A stretch of 64,000 nt of DNA, from NCBI RefSeq assembly GCF_021261315.1, contig NZ_JAJSAX010000001.1:248001-312000 (forward strand). The letters run 5' to 3'. Within the stretch, counting starts at the first letter, position 1. The number at the start of each line of letters is the position of its first letter. The DNA comes from Epilithonimonas sp. JDS. GTDB lineage: Bacteria > Bacteroidota > Bacteroidia > Flavobacteriales > Weeksellaceae. The translations under genes were made by a program, and so were the position numbers. A model generated the notes under the pieces. It did no database searches. It saw only the letters and a list, made by a program, of their open reading frames with translations, and was not told where the DNA came from. Below, piece by piece: positions 35,278 to 43,769 of this stretch.

Positions 35278-36057
35278 TTTCTTTTTTGCTACTACGAAAA
35301 TATAATCTCCTCTATTTTCTTTAAAATTGCTTCTTACGTTATAAAAATCTCCTTTTATCAAATCCGTTTCCAACAATTTTAATCCTTCTTCTATTTCATT
35401 TTTATTCGCCAAATCTGCAAAAGATGAAATTCCTTTCCTAATATTTGCATCGAAATAAATTTTAGGATTATTTTTTCCGATGTATAAAAACCGGTCTTGC
35501 AAATCATCTTTGATATTATATTTTTCAATATTTTTGATTTCAAAACCTGTATTTTGCAGATTATTTTTAATGGTTTCAAAACTTGGCATTTGTGCAATGG
35601 ATTTTTTCATCATTTCTGGAAAATAATGGTTGAGCCAATAATTTTTCATTTGCTCAGAAGTTGAAGTGAAGATTAAAAACTGACCTTCATTTTTCAAAAT
35701 CCTGAAAACTTCGCTGAAACCATTTTCTAAATTTTTCCAATGGTGAATGGTTAAAGTGGCGATTGCGCTGTCGAAACTTTTGTTTTCAAATGGAAGATGT
35801 TCAGCATTTCCTAAAACCCAGTTTACATTTTCGCTTTTAGATTTCGCTTCGTTAAGCATTTTTTCGGATGGTTCAATTCCTATAAAATCAAGTCCTTTTT
35901 CGGAAAGTGCTATTGTGTAATTTCCTGTTCCACAACCGATATCTAAAATTTTATCGTCATTTTTTAAATTTAATAAATGAAAAATTCTTTCAGTCAAAAA
36001 AGGGTCAGCTTTTCTGGTTTGGTTGTAATTTTCTCCTATTAAATTGTATTTTTCCAC
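35269..36057 (-). CDS. class-I SAM-dependent methyltransferase inserted between carA and carB
   Basis: 262 residues. Motif I ILDIGCGTGNYTIAL near 37, motif II GIEPSEKML, SFDSAIATLTIHHW as motif IV, and VFRILKNEGQFLIF. A UbiE/Methyltransf_11-type domain; acceptor unknown. It lies 16 bp after carA and 79 bp before carB, so it is probably transcribed with them, although a methyltransferase is not part of carbamoyl-phosphate synthesis. Its last codons are formed by a dispersed repeat, suggesting that the 3' end has been altered. Confidence 0.82.
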   Translation of the reverse strand: MEKYNLIGENYNQTRKADPFLTERIFHLLNLKNDDKILDIGCGTGNYTIALSEKGLDFIGIEPSEKMLNEAKSKSENVNWVLGNAEHLPFENKSFDSAIATLTIHHWKNLENGFSEVFRILKNEGQFLIFTSTSEQMKNYWLNHYFPEMMKKSIAQMPSFETIKNNLQNTGFEIKNIEKYNIKDDLQDRFLYIGKNNPKIYFDANIRKGISSFADLANKNEIEEGLKLLETDLIKGDFYNVRSNFKENRGDYIFVVAKKKVP

Positions 36058-36073
36058 TACTACTTTTATTTTA

Positions 36074-37162
36074 TTAGAAAACAGATTTCTGAACTTTAAA
36101 CTTCTCCATTAATTCAATAAAATCATCAAATAGATAATTCGCATCTTCTGGACCTGGACTTGCTTCCGGGTGATATTGAACTGAGAAACAAGGATGGATT
36201 TTATGTTTCAGACCTTCGTTGGTTCTGTCGTTCAAGGCGATGTGTGTTTCGATTAAGTCCGTATTCTTCAAAGATTCCTGGTCGATTGCATAACCGTGAT
36301 TCTGAGAAGTGATTGCCACTTTATTTTTTTCTAAATCCAAAACCGGATGATTGCCACCTCTGTGCCCGAATTTAAGTTTGTAAGTTTTTGCGCCACAAGC
36401 CAAACCAATTAACTGATGACCCAAACAAATCCCAAAAATCGGAACTTTTCCAAGCAATCCATTAATCAATTCTGAGGCACCTTTCACATCTTCCGGGTCG
36501 CCGGGACCGTTGGAAAGCATTATGCCGTCTGGGTCCATTAGCAAAATCTCTTCTGCTGTCGTGTCTTGAGAAACGACGATGATGTCGCAATTTCTCTGAG
36601 ACAATTCGCGGATGATTCCCAACTTGGAACCGAAATCTACCAACACCACTTTGAAGCCTCTTCCTGGACTTGCGTAGGAAGTTTTTGTGGAAACAGATTC
36701 TACTTGGTTGATTGGGAAAGTGGTTTGTTTAAGCTCTTCAACCGTTTGATTATCATCAGTTTCAGCGTTTACGATTTTTCCTTTCACCACACCTTTGTTA
36801 CGAAGAATTCTCGTCAGTCTTCTGGTGTCAATTCCTGAGATTCCGGAGAGATTTTTCTTTTTGAAAAGTTCGTCCAAAGTCATTTGAGTTCGGAAATTGG
36901 AAGGCAAATCACACAATTCTTTCACAATCAAACCTTTGATTGCCGGTTCGATGCTTTCGTAATCGTCGCGATTGATGCCGTAATTTCCTATCAAAGGATA
37001 CGTCATACAAACAATTTGCCCGCAATAGCTTGGGTCGGAAATCAATTCCTGATAACCCGTCATTCCTGTGTTGAAAACCACTTCGCCGGCAGTTTCCTGC
37101 GCTGCTCCGAATCCTACCCCATTGAATACTTCTCCGGATTCTAATATTAATTTCTTTTTCAT
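36074..37162 (-). CDS. carA: carbamoyl-phosphate synthase small subunit
   Basis: Start at 37162 (MKKKLILESGEVFNGVGFG), the usual family start; the reading frame continues 26 codons upstream through repeat sequence (37166-37240) and is not used. 362 residues. The N-terminal half binds CarB; the C-terminal GATase1 domain has the nucleophile Cys in FGICLGHQ and the His/Glu pair in VQYHPEASPG. It delivers glutamine-derived ammonia to CarB through a tunnel. Confidence 0.96.
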   Translation of the reverse strand: MKKKLILESGEVFNGVGFGAAQETAGEVVFNTGMTGYQELISDPSYCGQIVCMTYPLIGNYGINRDDYESIEPAIKGLIVKELCDLPSNFRTQMTLDELFKKKNLSGISGIDTRRLTRILRNKGVVKGKIVNAETDDNQTVEELKQTTFPINQVESVSTKTSYASPGRGFKVVLVDFGSKLGIIRELSQRNCDIIVVSQDTTAEEILLMDPDGIMLSNGPGDPEDVKGASELINGLLGKVPIFGICLGHQLIGLACGAKTYKLKFGHRGGNHPVLDLEKNKVAITSQNHGYAIDQESLKNTDLIETHIALNDRTNEGLKHKIHPCFSVQYHPEASPGPEDANYLFDDFIELMEKFKVQKSVF

Positions 37163-37165
37163 TTT

Positions 37166-37262
37166 TACTTTTAAGTCGGAAGACGGAAGTCCGAAGTCCG
37201 AGGTTTCACTAATATTTATTTCATTTTTGTCATCGGTCATCAGACTTCTGACATCGGTCTTT
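37166..37262. repeat. AAGTCGGAAG-type simple repeats
   Basis: Repeats of AAGTCnGAAG / CAGACTTCTGAC words on both sides of the carA leader (AAGTCGGAAGACGGAAGTCC and CATCAGACTTCTGACATCGG). Similar words occur at 10437-10466, 12542-12568 and 12615-12643. Confidence 0.6.
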
Positions 37263-37269
37263 TTTACTC

Positions 37270-37294
37270 AAAAAAAACACGCCCGAAAAGCGTG
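37270..37294 (-). terminator. intrinsic terminator between pyrB and carA
   Basis: CACGC / GCGTG stem with seven-base loop; on the minus strand it is followed by seven U. It starts 10 bp after the pyrB stop, so carA expression needs readthrough or its own promoter. Confidence 0.65.
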
Positions 37295-37303
37295 AATTAA
37301 TTT

Positions 37304-38206
37304 TTAATTTTGGGAGTCGACAAACTCGAAACCTTTATTCTCAAGGTCAAATTTAAGAATCGCCATTCTTGCAAAAACGCCGTTCTGCATTTGTTTGAAG
37401 ATTCTGGACCTTTCACATTCCACCAATTCCGAATCAATCTCCACACCTCTGTTGATTGGTGCCGGATGCATAATGATGGCGTTTGGCTTCATTTTCTTTT
37501 CTCTTTCCTTGGTCAAACCGAATTTCTTAAGATAATCTTCCGACTTGAAATTGAAAGTTCTCTCGTGACGTTCGTGCTGGATTCTCAACAACATCAAAAC
37601 ATCCACTTCTTTCACCAAATCGTCGAACTGCATATAGGTTCCGTTGACCAACATTCCTTCGTCAAACCAGAATTCTGGGCCAGAGAAATAGACTTTCGCG
37701 CCCATTCTTCTGAACAATCCTGCACCTGAATTGGCAACTCGGCTGTGTTTCACATCACCTACGATTCCAATTTTCAAACCTTCAATCTTTCCAAATTCCT
37801 GAATGATGGTCAAAGCGTCCAAAAGCGCCTGTGAAGGGTGACTTCCAACGCCGTCGCCCGCATTTACGATACTTAGTTTTGCATCTTGAAGCTGGTCGTA
37901 ATATCTTTTTTCAGAATGTCTGATAACTGCTACTTCCACGCCGATAGCTTCCAAAGTTTTAATCGTATCAAGCATCGTTTCACCTTTTGCTATGGAGCTT
38001 TTATCAGCTTCAAAATCAATAACCTGAAGACCGAGTTTCTTCTCCGCTACTTCAAAGCTTGTTTTGGTTCTTGTACTATTCTCAAAAAAGAGGTTCGCGG
38101 CGAAAACATCACCTTTAATTTTGCTGACTTTACCATCTGCAAACTGCTGTGCTTCCTGTAAAATTTTTTCTATACTCTCCGTGGAGACGCGTGCAAGCTT
38201 AATCAT
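37304..38206 (-). CDS. pyrB: aspartate carbamoyltransferase catalytic subunit
   Basis: 300 residues. The carbamoyl-phosphate motif S-T-R-T-K in FFENSTRTKTSFEVAEKKLG, the DKSSIAKGE loop with the essential Ser/Lys, AGDGVGSHPSQALLD for aspartate-domain positioning, and HPAPINRGVEI are all present. It makes carbamoyl aspartate in pyrimidine synthesis. No pyrI is adjacent. The N-terminus begins at MIKLARVSTESIEKIL; a leader with a probable attenuator precedes it. Confidence 0.95.
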   Translation of the reverse strand: MIKLARVSTESIEKILQEAQQFADGKVSKIKGDVFAANLFFENSTRTKTSFEVAEKKLGLQVIDFEADKSSIAKGETMLDTIKTLEAIGVEVAVIRHSEKRYYDQLQDAKLSIVNAGDGVGSHPSQALLDALTIIQEFGKIEGLKIGIVGDVKHSRVANSGAGLFRRMGAKVYFSGPEFWFDEGMLVNGTYMQFDDLVKEVDVLMLLRIQHERHERTFNFKSEDYLKKFGLTKEREKKMKPNAIIMHPAPINRGVEIDSELVECERSRIFKQMQNGVFARMAILKFDLENKGFEFVDSQN

Positions 38207-38221
38207 ATCTGAAATTTTTAA

Positions 38222-38340
38222 ATAAAAAAAACGAAGCCTAAAAGACTTCGTTAAATATAAAAAATATTGTTGTTGTCGGCAAATTTGCCAAACACTAATG
38301 TCGCTAAATTCTGTACCAGATTCATTGGGTCCAAAGATAC
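38222..38340 (-). promoter_or_regulatory. pyrB leader with probable transcription attenuator
   Basis: On the minus strand: a -7 box TATCTTTG (38339-38332), a 12-base palindrome GGCAAATTTGCC (38289-38278), then a terminator hairpin AACGAAG ... CTTCGTT (38252-38246 and 38236-38230) followed by about eight U, ending some 15 bp before the pyrB ATG. No gene lies upstream on this strand, so the terminator must act inside the leader. This is the layout of a pyrimidine-responsive attenuator; the antiterminator and effector are inferred. Confidence 0.55.
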
Positions 38341-38388
38341 CAATATTTTCGATATGATGAAATCTTATTCATACTTTTTTGTAATTAT

Positions 38389-38650
38389 TAGCTGATAGCA
38401 ATTTGCTTTTTGCTGTTGGCTTTCCACTCTGTAATTTCAGTCTTCGAAAACCTCAGATTGACAAAAATGTATGAATAAATTATTGTGAGTATTTAAATCA
38501 ATGAACTTCTGTGCTTAAAATTTCTATAATCAAATATTTTCTTTACTTTTGAAAGATTGACAAGTACTTGAAACTACTTAAACATATATTTTTAACTATT
38601 AAAGCGTTGCTTTTTAAGCCAATCGCCAAAAGCAAAGTGCTATCAGACAC
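38389..38650. repeat. imperfect inverted repeat flanking the Lrp/AsnC promoter region
   Basis: Arms at 38390-38422 and 38616-38648 match in about 27 of 33 positions when one is reversed (core CTGATAGCA-TTTGCTTTT). They enclose about 190 bp that include a family-3 word (CTTCGAAAACCTCAG) and a candidate -7 box TACTTTTG at 38544-38551. No gene inside. The right arm ends just before the Lrp/AsnC start. Confidence 0.6.
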
Positions 38651-38658
38651 TTAATATT

Positions 38659-39120
38659 ATGAGTTTGGACAAAAAAGACAAATTAATTCTCTCGCTTCTA
38701 CAAGAAGATTCTACGCTATCGGTAAAGGAAATCTCCGAAAAAATCGGACTGACTTTCACGCCGACCTATGAGCGTATCAAAAACCTTGAAAAAAGTGGCG
38801 TTGTAGAAAAATATGTCGCCCTGCTCAACCGTGAAAAACTCGGAATTAATATTGTTGTTTATTGCAATGTTCGTCTCAAAGAACAGTCTCAAAACACGCT
38901 CAAAGATTTCGAAAATTATATCTCAAAATATGATGAAGTCCAGGAAATTATCAGTCTTTCCGGCGAATATGATTATCAATTAAAAATCTTAGCCAACGAC
39001 ATTTATTCCTACAATCACTTTACTGTGAATGTGATTTCAAACAGTCCTCACATTGGGCAATATCACAGTTCTATTGTTTTGGCTGAAGTGAAAAAATCTA
39101 CCAAGTTTAAACTGGATTAA
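38659..39120 (+). CDS. Lrp/AsnC family transcriptional regulator
   Basis: 153 residues. N-terminal winged helix-turn-helix (LDKKDKLILSLLQEDSTLS, IGLTFTPTYERIKNLEKSG) and C-terminal RAM ligand-binding domain (VQEIISLSGEYDYQLKILA). It lies between pyrB and the arginine genes, but its own strand is opposite. It may respond to an amino acid; the inverted repeat upstream could be its own operator (inference). Confidence 0.88.
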   Translation: MSLDKKDKLILSLLQEDSTLSVKEISEKIGLTFTPTYERIKNLEKSGVVEKYVALLNREKLGINIVVYCNVRLKEQSQNTLKDFENYISKYDEVQEIISLSGEYDYQLKILANDIYSYNHFTVNVISNSPHIGQYHSSIVLAEVKKSTKFKLD

Positions 39121-39128
39121 AAATATAT

Positions 39129-39272
39129 TTCTATCGCAAAGTCGCAAAATTATTTAATAACAAACTGCTGAAAGTCGCAAAAGAAAACCTTCGATTTACA
39201 TCATTCCAATCAAATTAAAACTTTGCGACTTCAAACATCAAGTTTAATTAAATCTTGCGCCTTTGCGATATT
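39129..39272. repeat. long inverted repeat of CGCAAAG words
   Basis: ATCGCAAAGTCGCAAAA near 39132 is roughly complementary to TTGCGCCTTTGCGAT near 39253; internal AAAGTCGCAAAAG and AAACTTTGCGACTT also pair. It fills the 154-bp gap between the convergent Lrp/AsnC and argH genes and may serve as transcription barrier. Confidence 0.55.
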
Positions 39273-39274
39273 TT

Positions 39275-40579
39275 TCAACCCAACAATTTATCTCTGACTT
39301 TATTGAATTGATATTCGATTTCGTCGAGGCAAAGGTTTCCCAAACTGCCTTGATGAGAGTGATTGAGTTCTTTATAATCATATTCAAACAAACCATTTTC
39401 TATTTCCTGACCGATTTGGATATAAGCATCTCGGAATGATTTTCCATTCTTCACTTCTTCGTTGATTTTTTCTACGCTGAAGATGTATTTGTACTTTTCA
39501 TCATCCAGAATATTGTCTTTCACTTCGATGTTTGGAAGCGTGTAAATCAGGATTTCAAGACATTCTTTCAAAGAATCGATGGCTGTGAAAAGGATTTCTT
39601 TTGTCAATTGCAAATCTCTGTGATAGCCTGAGGGCAGATTATTCGTCACCAAAATCAATTCATTTGGCAAAGCCTGAAGTCGGTTGCATCTCGCTCTCAC
39701 CAATTCGAAAATATCCGGATTTTTCTTGTGTGGCATAATGCTACTTCCAGTTGTGAATTCTTTCGGAAAACTTATGAAATCGAAGTTCTGACTTAAATAA
39801 AGACAAACATCGTAAGAGAATTTGCTTAAAGTTCCAGCCAAAACCGATAATGAATTTGCCAACAATTTTTCCGATTTCCCTCGTGTCATTTGGGCATAAA
39901 CTACATTATGATTCAAAGTTCTGAAACCGAGTTTGTAAGTCGTACTTTCTCTGTCAATAGGGAAAGACGAACCGTAGCCGGCAGCCGAACCTAGTGGATT
40001 TTTATTAATGATATTCTTCGTCGCAAAAAGCAATTCCAAATCATCCACCAAAGATTCTGCATACGCACCAAACCACAATCCGAAAGACGACGGCATAGCC
40101 ACCTGCAAATGCGTGTAACCAGGCAACAAAACGTCTTTGTGAAGATTGGCTTTGTCTTTCAGGATTTGAAAAAATGAATCTGTCAGTTCTGTGATTTCTC
40201 TGATTTCGTCAATTAGATATAATTTAATATCCGTCAAAACTTGGTCATTTCTTGACCTAGCAGTGTGGATTTTCTTTCCTGTTTCGCCGAGTTTTTCGAT
40301 GAGGATATTTTCGATTTGAGAATGGATGTCTTCTGCGGTTTTATCGATTTCGAAAGTTTCTTTTTCGATTTCGATTAGAACTTCTTCCAAAACGGCCACG
40401 ATTGCCTGCTCTTCATCCAGTCGAATCAATCCAACTTCTGCGAGCATTTTTGCGTGGGCGATGGAACCCAACACATCGTATTTTGCTAATCTGTCGTCAA
40501 AATCCAGGTCTTTCCCGACTGTGAATTTTGTAACCAAATCATTGGTTGTGGAATTGTCTTTTTGCCAGATTTTTTTCAT
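39275..40579 (-). CDS. argH: argininosuccinate lyase
   Basis: 434 residues, last step of arginine synthesis (argininosuccinate to arginine and fumarate). The superfamily signature GSSIMPHKKNPDIFELVR near residue 282 and the upstream TARSRNDQVLTDIKLYL and PGYTHLQVAMPSSFG segments are clear. Shorter than the E. coli enzyme (457) at the C-terminus, as in other Bacteroidota. Last gene of the minus-strand arg block; a 274-bp repeat-filled gap separates it from argE. Confidence 0.95.
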   Translation of the reverse strand: MKKIWQKDNSTTNDLVTKFTVGKDLDFDDRLAKYDVLGSIAHAKMLAEVGLIRLDEEQAIVAVLEEVLIEIEKETFEIDKTAEDIHSQIENILIEKLGETGKKIHTARSRNDQVLTDIKLYLIDEIREITELTDSFFQILKDKANLHKDVLLPGYTHLQVAMPSSFGLWFGAYAESLVDDLELLFATKNIINKNPLGSAAGYGSSFPIDRESTTYKLGFRTLNHNVVYAQMTRGKSEKLLANSLSVLAGTLSKFSYDVCLYLSQNFDFISFPKEFTTGSSIMPHKKNPDIFELVRARCNRLQALPNELILVTNNLPSGYHRDLQLTKEILFTAIDSLKECLEILIYTLPNIEVKDNILDDEKYKYIFSVEKINEEVKNGKSFRDAYIQIGQEIENGLFEYDYKELNHSHQGSLGNLCLDEIEYQFNKVRDKLLG

Positions 40580-40597
40580 TTCTTATATTTTGATGTT

Positions 40598-40685
40598 TTG
40601 AACGCAAAGCGCGCAAAGTTTTTTTGATTTTTATTGAAAACATTTTTAAGGTTCGCAAAGGCGCTGACGCTCAGCTAAGATTAAA
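40598..40685. repeat. CGCAAAG dispersed repeat, family 2
   Basis: GAACGCAAAGCGCGCAAAGTT, then TTATTGAAAACATTTTTAAGG and TTCGCAAAGGCGCTGACGCT. Same modules as at 18708-18790 and 42712-42797. Confidence 0.65.
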
Positions 40686-40720
40686 TTTTAAAGTTAATTT
40701 GAATTGAAGACAAATCTTCA

Positions 40721-40841
40721 ACTTTGCGAAGCGCAGCCCGACTTGAGCGGAAATCCTTTTTTGCTTGTACTCAAGTTCTATTTAAAACTGGAATCGTCGG
40801 CAAAAAAGATTGGGAGCGGAAGGCGGAAAAGCTGCCCAAAT
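40721..40841. repeat. dispersed structured repeat, family 1, copy B
   Basis: CTTTGCGAAGCGCAGCCCGA, CTTGAGCGGAAATCCTTTTTTGC, GCAAAAAAGATTGGGAGCGG and AAGGCGGAAAAGCTGCCCAA. The two T6/A6 arms can pair. Nearly identical in order to copy A at 13655-13792. Confidence 0.7.
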
Positions 40842-40853
40842 TCTTAAAATTTA

Positions 40854-41936
40854 TTACAATATTTTTTCTAATATTTTGATGTAAACATCGATGCCTTCTC
40901 GGATTTCGTCGATGTAGATAAACTCGTCTGCGGTGTGGGAACGCAAGCTGTCGCCAGGTCCCAACTTGACCGATGTGCACGGAATAATCGCCTGGTCCGA
41001 GGATGTTGGCGAACCGTAAGTTGTCCTGCCCAAAGCCAATCCAGCCTGAACAAACGGATGGTTGACGTCGATTTTTGAGGAGTTTAAGCGGAACGACCTT
41101 GGTGTCAATTTGGATTTCATCTGCGATTGGATGATTTCGAAAACTCCACGATTCGTGTATTCGTCTGTCACACGGACATCCAATGTGAAATTGCATTTTT
41201 CGGGAACCACGTTGTGTTGCGTTCCTGCGTTGAGAACTGATAATGTTACTTTTACTTCGCCCAAATAATCGGAAACTTTCGGGAATTTGAAATCGAGGAT
41301 GTTTTGCAAATCCTTCATACATTTCACAATCGCATTGTCATCGTTCGGATGCGCAGCGTGAGAAGGCGTTCCCAGCATTTCACCATCGATGACGAGCAAA
41401 CCTTTTTCTGCAATCGCAAGATTCATTTTTGTAGGTTCGCCGACGATTGCCAATTCGACGTTCGGAAGTTGTGGAAACAAAGCTTCGATGCCGTCCAGAC
41501 CGGAGATTTCTTCTTCGGCCGTTAAAGCTATAACGAGGTTGTGCGACAAATCTTTGGCTTCATAAAAATAAAGAAATGTCTGCGCCATCGCCACCAAAGA
41601 CGCGCCAGCATCGTTGCTTCCCAAACCGAATAATTTGCCGTCTTTTTCCACCGGAATGAACGGGTCCAAAGTGTATGCTTTGTTCGGTTTTACCGTGTCG
41701 TGGTGCGTGTTTAGAAGAATTGATGGTTTGCCGGCGTCAAAATGTTTGTTGGTTGCCCAAATGTTATTTTTGAATCGGTTGACGGTCAATTGATGCTCAT
41801 TGAAAAAGCCTTCTATGATGAGCGAAGCGTTGTATTCGTCGCGACTCATAGATGGTGTTGCGATGAGTTTTTTCAGTAATTTGACGGCGTTTTCCGCAAG
41901 TTCTTCTCTGCTAAAGACAGATTTCAGTTCCTTCAT
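40854..41936 (-). CDS. argE: M20 N-acyl-citrulline/N-acyl-ornithine deacylase (argE-like)
   Basis: 360 residues of the M20 dizinc peptidase family. Motifs: NTHHDTV with a metal His and catalytic Asp near 79, GLGSNDAGASLVAM with the bridging Asp, LTAEEEISG with catalytic/metal glutamates, and IVGEPT. In Bacteroidota, where carbamoylation happens on N-acylornithine, this enzyme removes the acyl group from N-acylcitrulline rather than from ornithine; the neighbouring argF-like gene supports that. Its start overlaps the end of argB by 26 bp. Confidence 0.88.
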   Translation of the reverse strand: MKELKSVFSREELAENAVKLLKKLIATPSMSRDEYNASLIIEGFFNEHQLTVNRFKNNIWATNKHFDAGKPSILLNTHHDTVKPNKAYTLDPFIPVEKDGKLFGLGSNDAGASLVAMAQTFLYFYEAKDLSHNLVIALTAEEEISGLDGIEALFPQLPNVELAIVGEPTKMNLAIAEKGLLVIDGEMLGTPSHAAHPNDDNAIVKCMKDLQNILDFKFPKVSDYLGEVKVTLSVLNAGTQHNVVPEKCNFTLDVRVTDEYTNRGVFEIIQSQMKSKLTPRSFRLNSSKIDVNHPFVQAGLALGRTTYGSPTSSDQAIIPCTSVKLGPGDSLRSHTADEFIYIDEIREGIDVYIKILEKIL

Positions 41937-42702
41937 TTCCTTGTTTTATTTGGTCTGACAGTTTTTTCTCGTTAATCAAAGACACTTTCTGAACGCCATT
42001 TTCTTTGGCTTTGAAAGCATTTTCGAGTTTTGGTAAAATTCCTTTGTGGAGTTTTCCCTGTGATTTTAAGTCAGAAAATTCACTTTTATTAATGGTTTTA
42101 AGATTTGAATCTTCGTCTTCCACATTTTCCAAAACCCCGTTTTTATCGAAACAGAACAACAATTCTGTTTCGAAATTATTTGATAAAGCCTGAGCAATAG
42201 TTCCGGCAATCGTGTCTGCGTTGGTGTTTAACAGATTTCCTTTTTTATCGTGAGTGATTGCAGAAAACACCGGAACCAAACCCAGATTTATCATATTTAT
42301 AATCAATTCGTGATTGATGCTTTTTTCATTAATATCGCCCACAAATCCAAAATTAATGGTTGGATGCTGGCGTTTTTCAGCTTGAATTAAATTGCCATCA
42401 GCGCCTGAAAATCCCATCGCGTTGCAATTGAAACTCTGCAATTTTGCTACAATATTTTTGTTGATTCTTCCCGCGTAAACCATCGTCACCAACTTCAGAG
42501 TTTTCTTGTTGGTAATCCTGCGTCCATCAATCATCGTCTGTGTGATTTTCAGTTTTTCTGCCAAAGTTTCTGCAATCTTTCCACCGCCGTGAATCAGGAT
42601 TTTGGCACCTTCGATTTGCGAAAACTGTTGAAGAAAAGCTTTCAATGATTTTTTGTCATCGATTAAAGCGCCTCCGATTTTTATGATGTGTAGCTTGTTC
42701 AT
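41911..42702 (-). CDS. argB: N-acylglutamate kinase
   Basis: 263 residues of the amino-acid kinase family: LHIIKIGGALIDD with the ATP-phosphate glycine-rich loop, ILIHGGGKIAETLAEKL, and LLNTNADTIAGTIA for the substrate/ATP site. It phosphorylates the gamma-carboxylate of N-acetyl- or N-succinylglutamate. Arginine feedback inhibition is associated in other bacteria with an N-terminal extra helix, which is absent here. Confidence 0.93.
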   Translation of the reverse strand: MNKLHIIKIGGALIDDKKSLKAFLQQFSQIEGAKILIHGGGKIAETLAEKLKITQTMIDGRRITNKKTLKLVTMVYAGRINKNIVAKLQSFNCNAMGFSGADGNLIQAEKRQHPTINFGFVGDINEKSINHELIINMINLGLVPVFSAITHDKKGNLLNTNADTIAGTIAQALSNNFETELLFCFDKNGVLENVEDEDSNLKTINKSEFSDLKSQGKLHKGILPKLENAFKAKENGVQKVSLINEKKLSDQIKQGNEGTEICL

Positions 42703-42711
42703 TGAAGATTT

Positions 42712-42797
42712 TTGAACGCAAAGTCCGCTAAGATTTTTTGTTAATTATTGAAAATATTTTAAGGTTCGCAAAGACGTAAAACTCATCAAAGACTTAA
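42712..42797. repeat. CGCAAAG dispersed repeat, family 2
   Basis: GAACGCAAAGTCCGCTAAGA, TTATTGAAAATATTTTAAGG and TTCGCAAAGACGTAAAACTCA; located between argB and the argF-like gene. Confidence 0.65.
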
Positions 42798-42807
42798 ACT
42801 TTATTTG

Positions 42808-43761
42808 TTACTTTAATTCATCTAAAATTTCAGAAAAAACTGCCTGTGCAGAGAAGATTCTGTTTTTTGCTTGTTGATAAATGATTGAATTTTCGCCGTC
42901 CATCACTTCGTCGCTTAATTCAAGATTTCTACGGACGGGAAGGCAATGCATTACTTTTCCGTTGTTTGTCAATTCTAACTTTTCATTGGTCAACATCCAG
43001 TTTTCTTCAACTTTCGACATAGTTGCATAATCTTCAAACGACGACCAGTTTTTAACGTAAACAAAATCTGCATCTTTCAACGCTTCGTCCTGATTATGAA
43101 TCACTTTTGTGTCTTTTGTGAAATTTTTATCCAAATCATAACCTTCCGGATTTGCAATCACGAAATCAACGTCCATTTTTTGCATCCATTCTGTGAATGA
43201 GTTTCCGACAGCCTGCGCAATTGGTTTGATGTGAGGCGCCCAAGTCAAAACGACTTTTGGTTTTCTGTTTTCTGTCCAATTTTCTGTGATTGTGATGCAA
43301 TCCGCCAGACTTTGCAACGGATGACGCGTTGCAGATTCCAAAGAAATAACGGGAACTTTGGCGTGTTTTAGGAATTGGCTCAGAATACTTTCGTTCACGT
43401 CGTCGGCTTTGTTTTTCATTCCTGCGAAACATCTTACTGCGATGATATCACAATATTGATTCAGAACCTCGATGGCATCTTTGATGTGCTCAACTGTGTC
43501 GCCGTTCATCACCGTTCCATCAGCGAATTCCAGATTCCAGGCTTCTTGTGCAGCGTTGAGTGTTAAGACATTTAATCCTAAATTCTGAGCGGCGATTTGA
43601 GAACTCAATCTTGTTCTGAGACTGGAATTAAGGAAAACCAAACCAATCGTTTTTCCTTTTCCTTTGGTAGGATTTTCTAATGGATTTTCTTTTATTTTTA
43701 AAGCTTTTGCAATGATTTCCTGCAAATTATCTATATCGTAAACCGAAGTGAAATTTTTCAT
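42808..43761 (-). CDS. argF': N-acylornithine carbamoyltransferase (probably N-succinylornithine-specific)
   Basis: 317 residues. Transfers carbamoyl from carbamoyl phosphate to the delta-amino group of an N-acylated ornithine. The carbamoyl-phosphate loop is FLNSSLRTRLSSQIAAQNLG (Ser-x-Arg-Thr-Arg), with ESATRHPLQSLAD and MHCLPVRRNLE. Trp75 and Val90 occupy the positions of Trp77 and Glu92 in the Xanthomonas N-acetylornithine enzyme; a small residue at that site (Pro90 in Bacteroides fragilis) goes with N-succinylornithine. The separation of 15 residues is the same as in the reference, which supports the alignment. Confidence 0.92.
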   Translation of the reverse strand: MKNFTSVYDIDNLQEIIAKALKIKENPLENPTKGKGKTIGLVFLNSSLRTRLSSQIAAQNLGLNVLTLNAAQEAWNLEFADGTVMNGDTVEHIKDAIEVLNQYCDIIAVRCFAGMKNKADDVNESILSQFLKHAKVPVISLESATRHPLQSLADCITITENWTENRKPKVVLTWAPHIKPIAQAVGNSFTEWMQKMDVDFVIANPEGYDLDKNFTKDTKVIHNQDEALKDADFVYVKNWSSFEDYATMSKVEENWMLTNEKLELTNNGKVMHCLPVRRNLELSDEVMDGENSIIYQQAKNRIFSAQAVFSEILDELK

Positions 43762-43769
43762 TTCTTAAT

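Noticed and set aside
36074-37240. Longer carA with 26 extra N-terminal residues
   Set aside because: The extension is coded by dispersed simple repeats (AAGTCGGAAG) and does not match the family start at MKKKLILESGEV.
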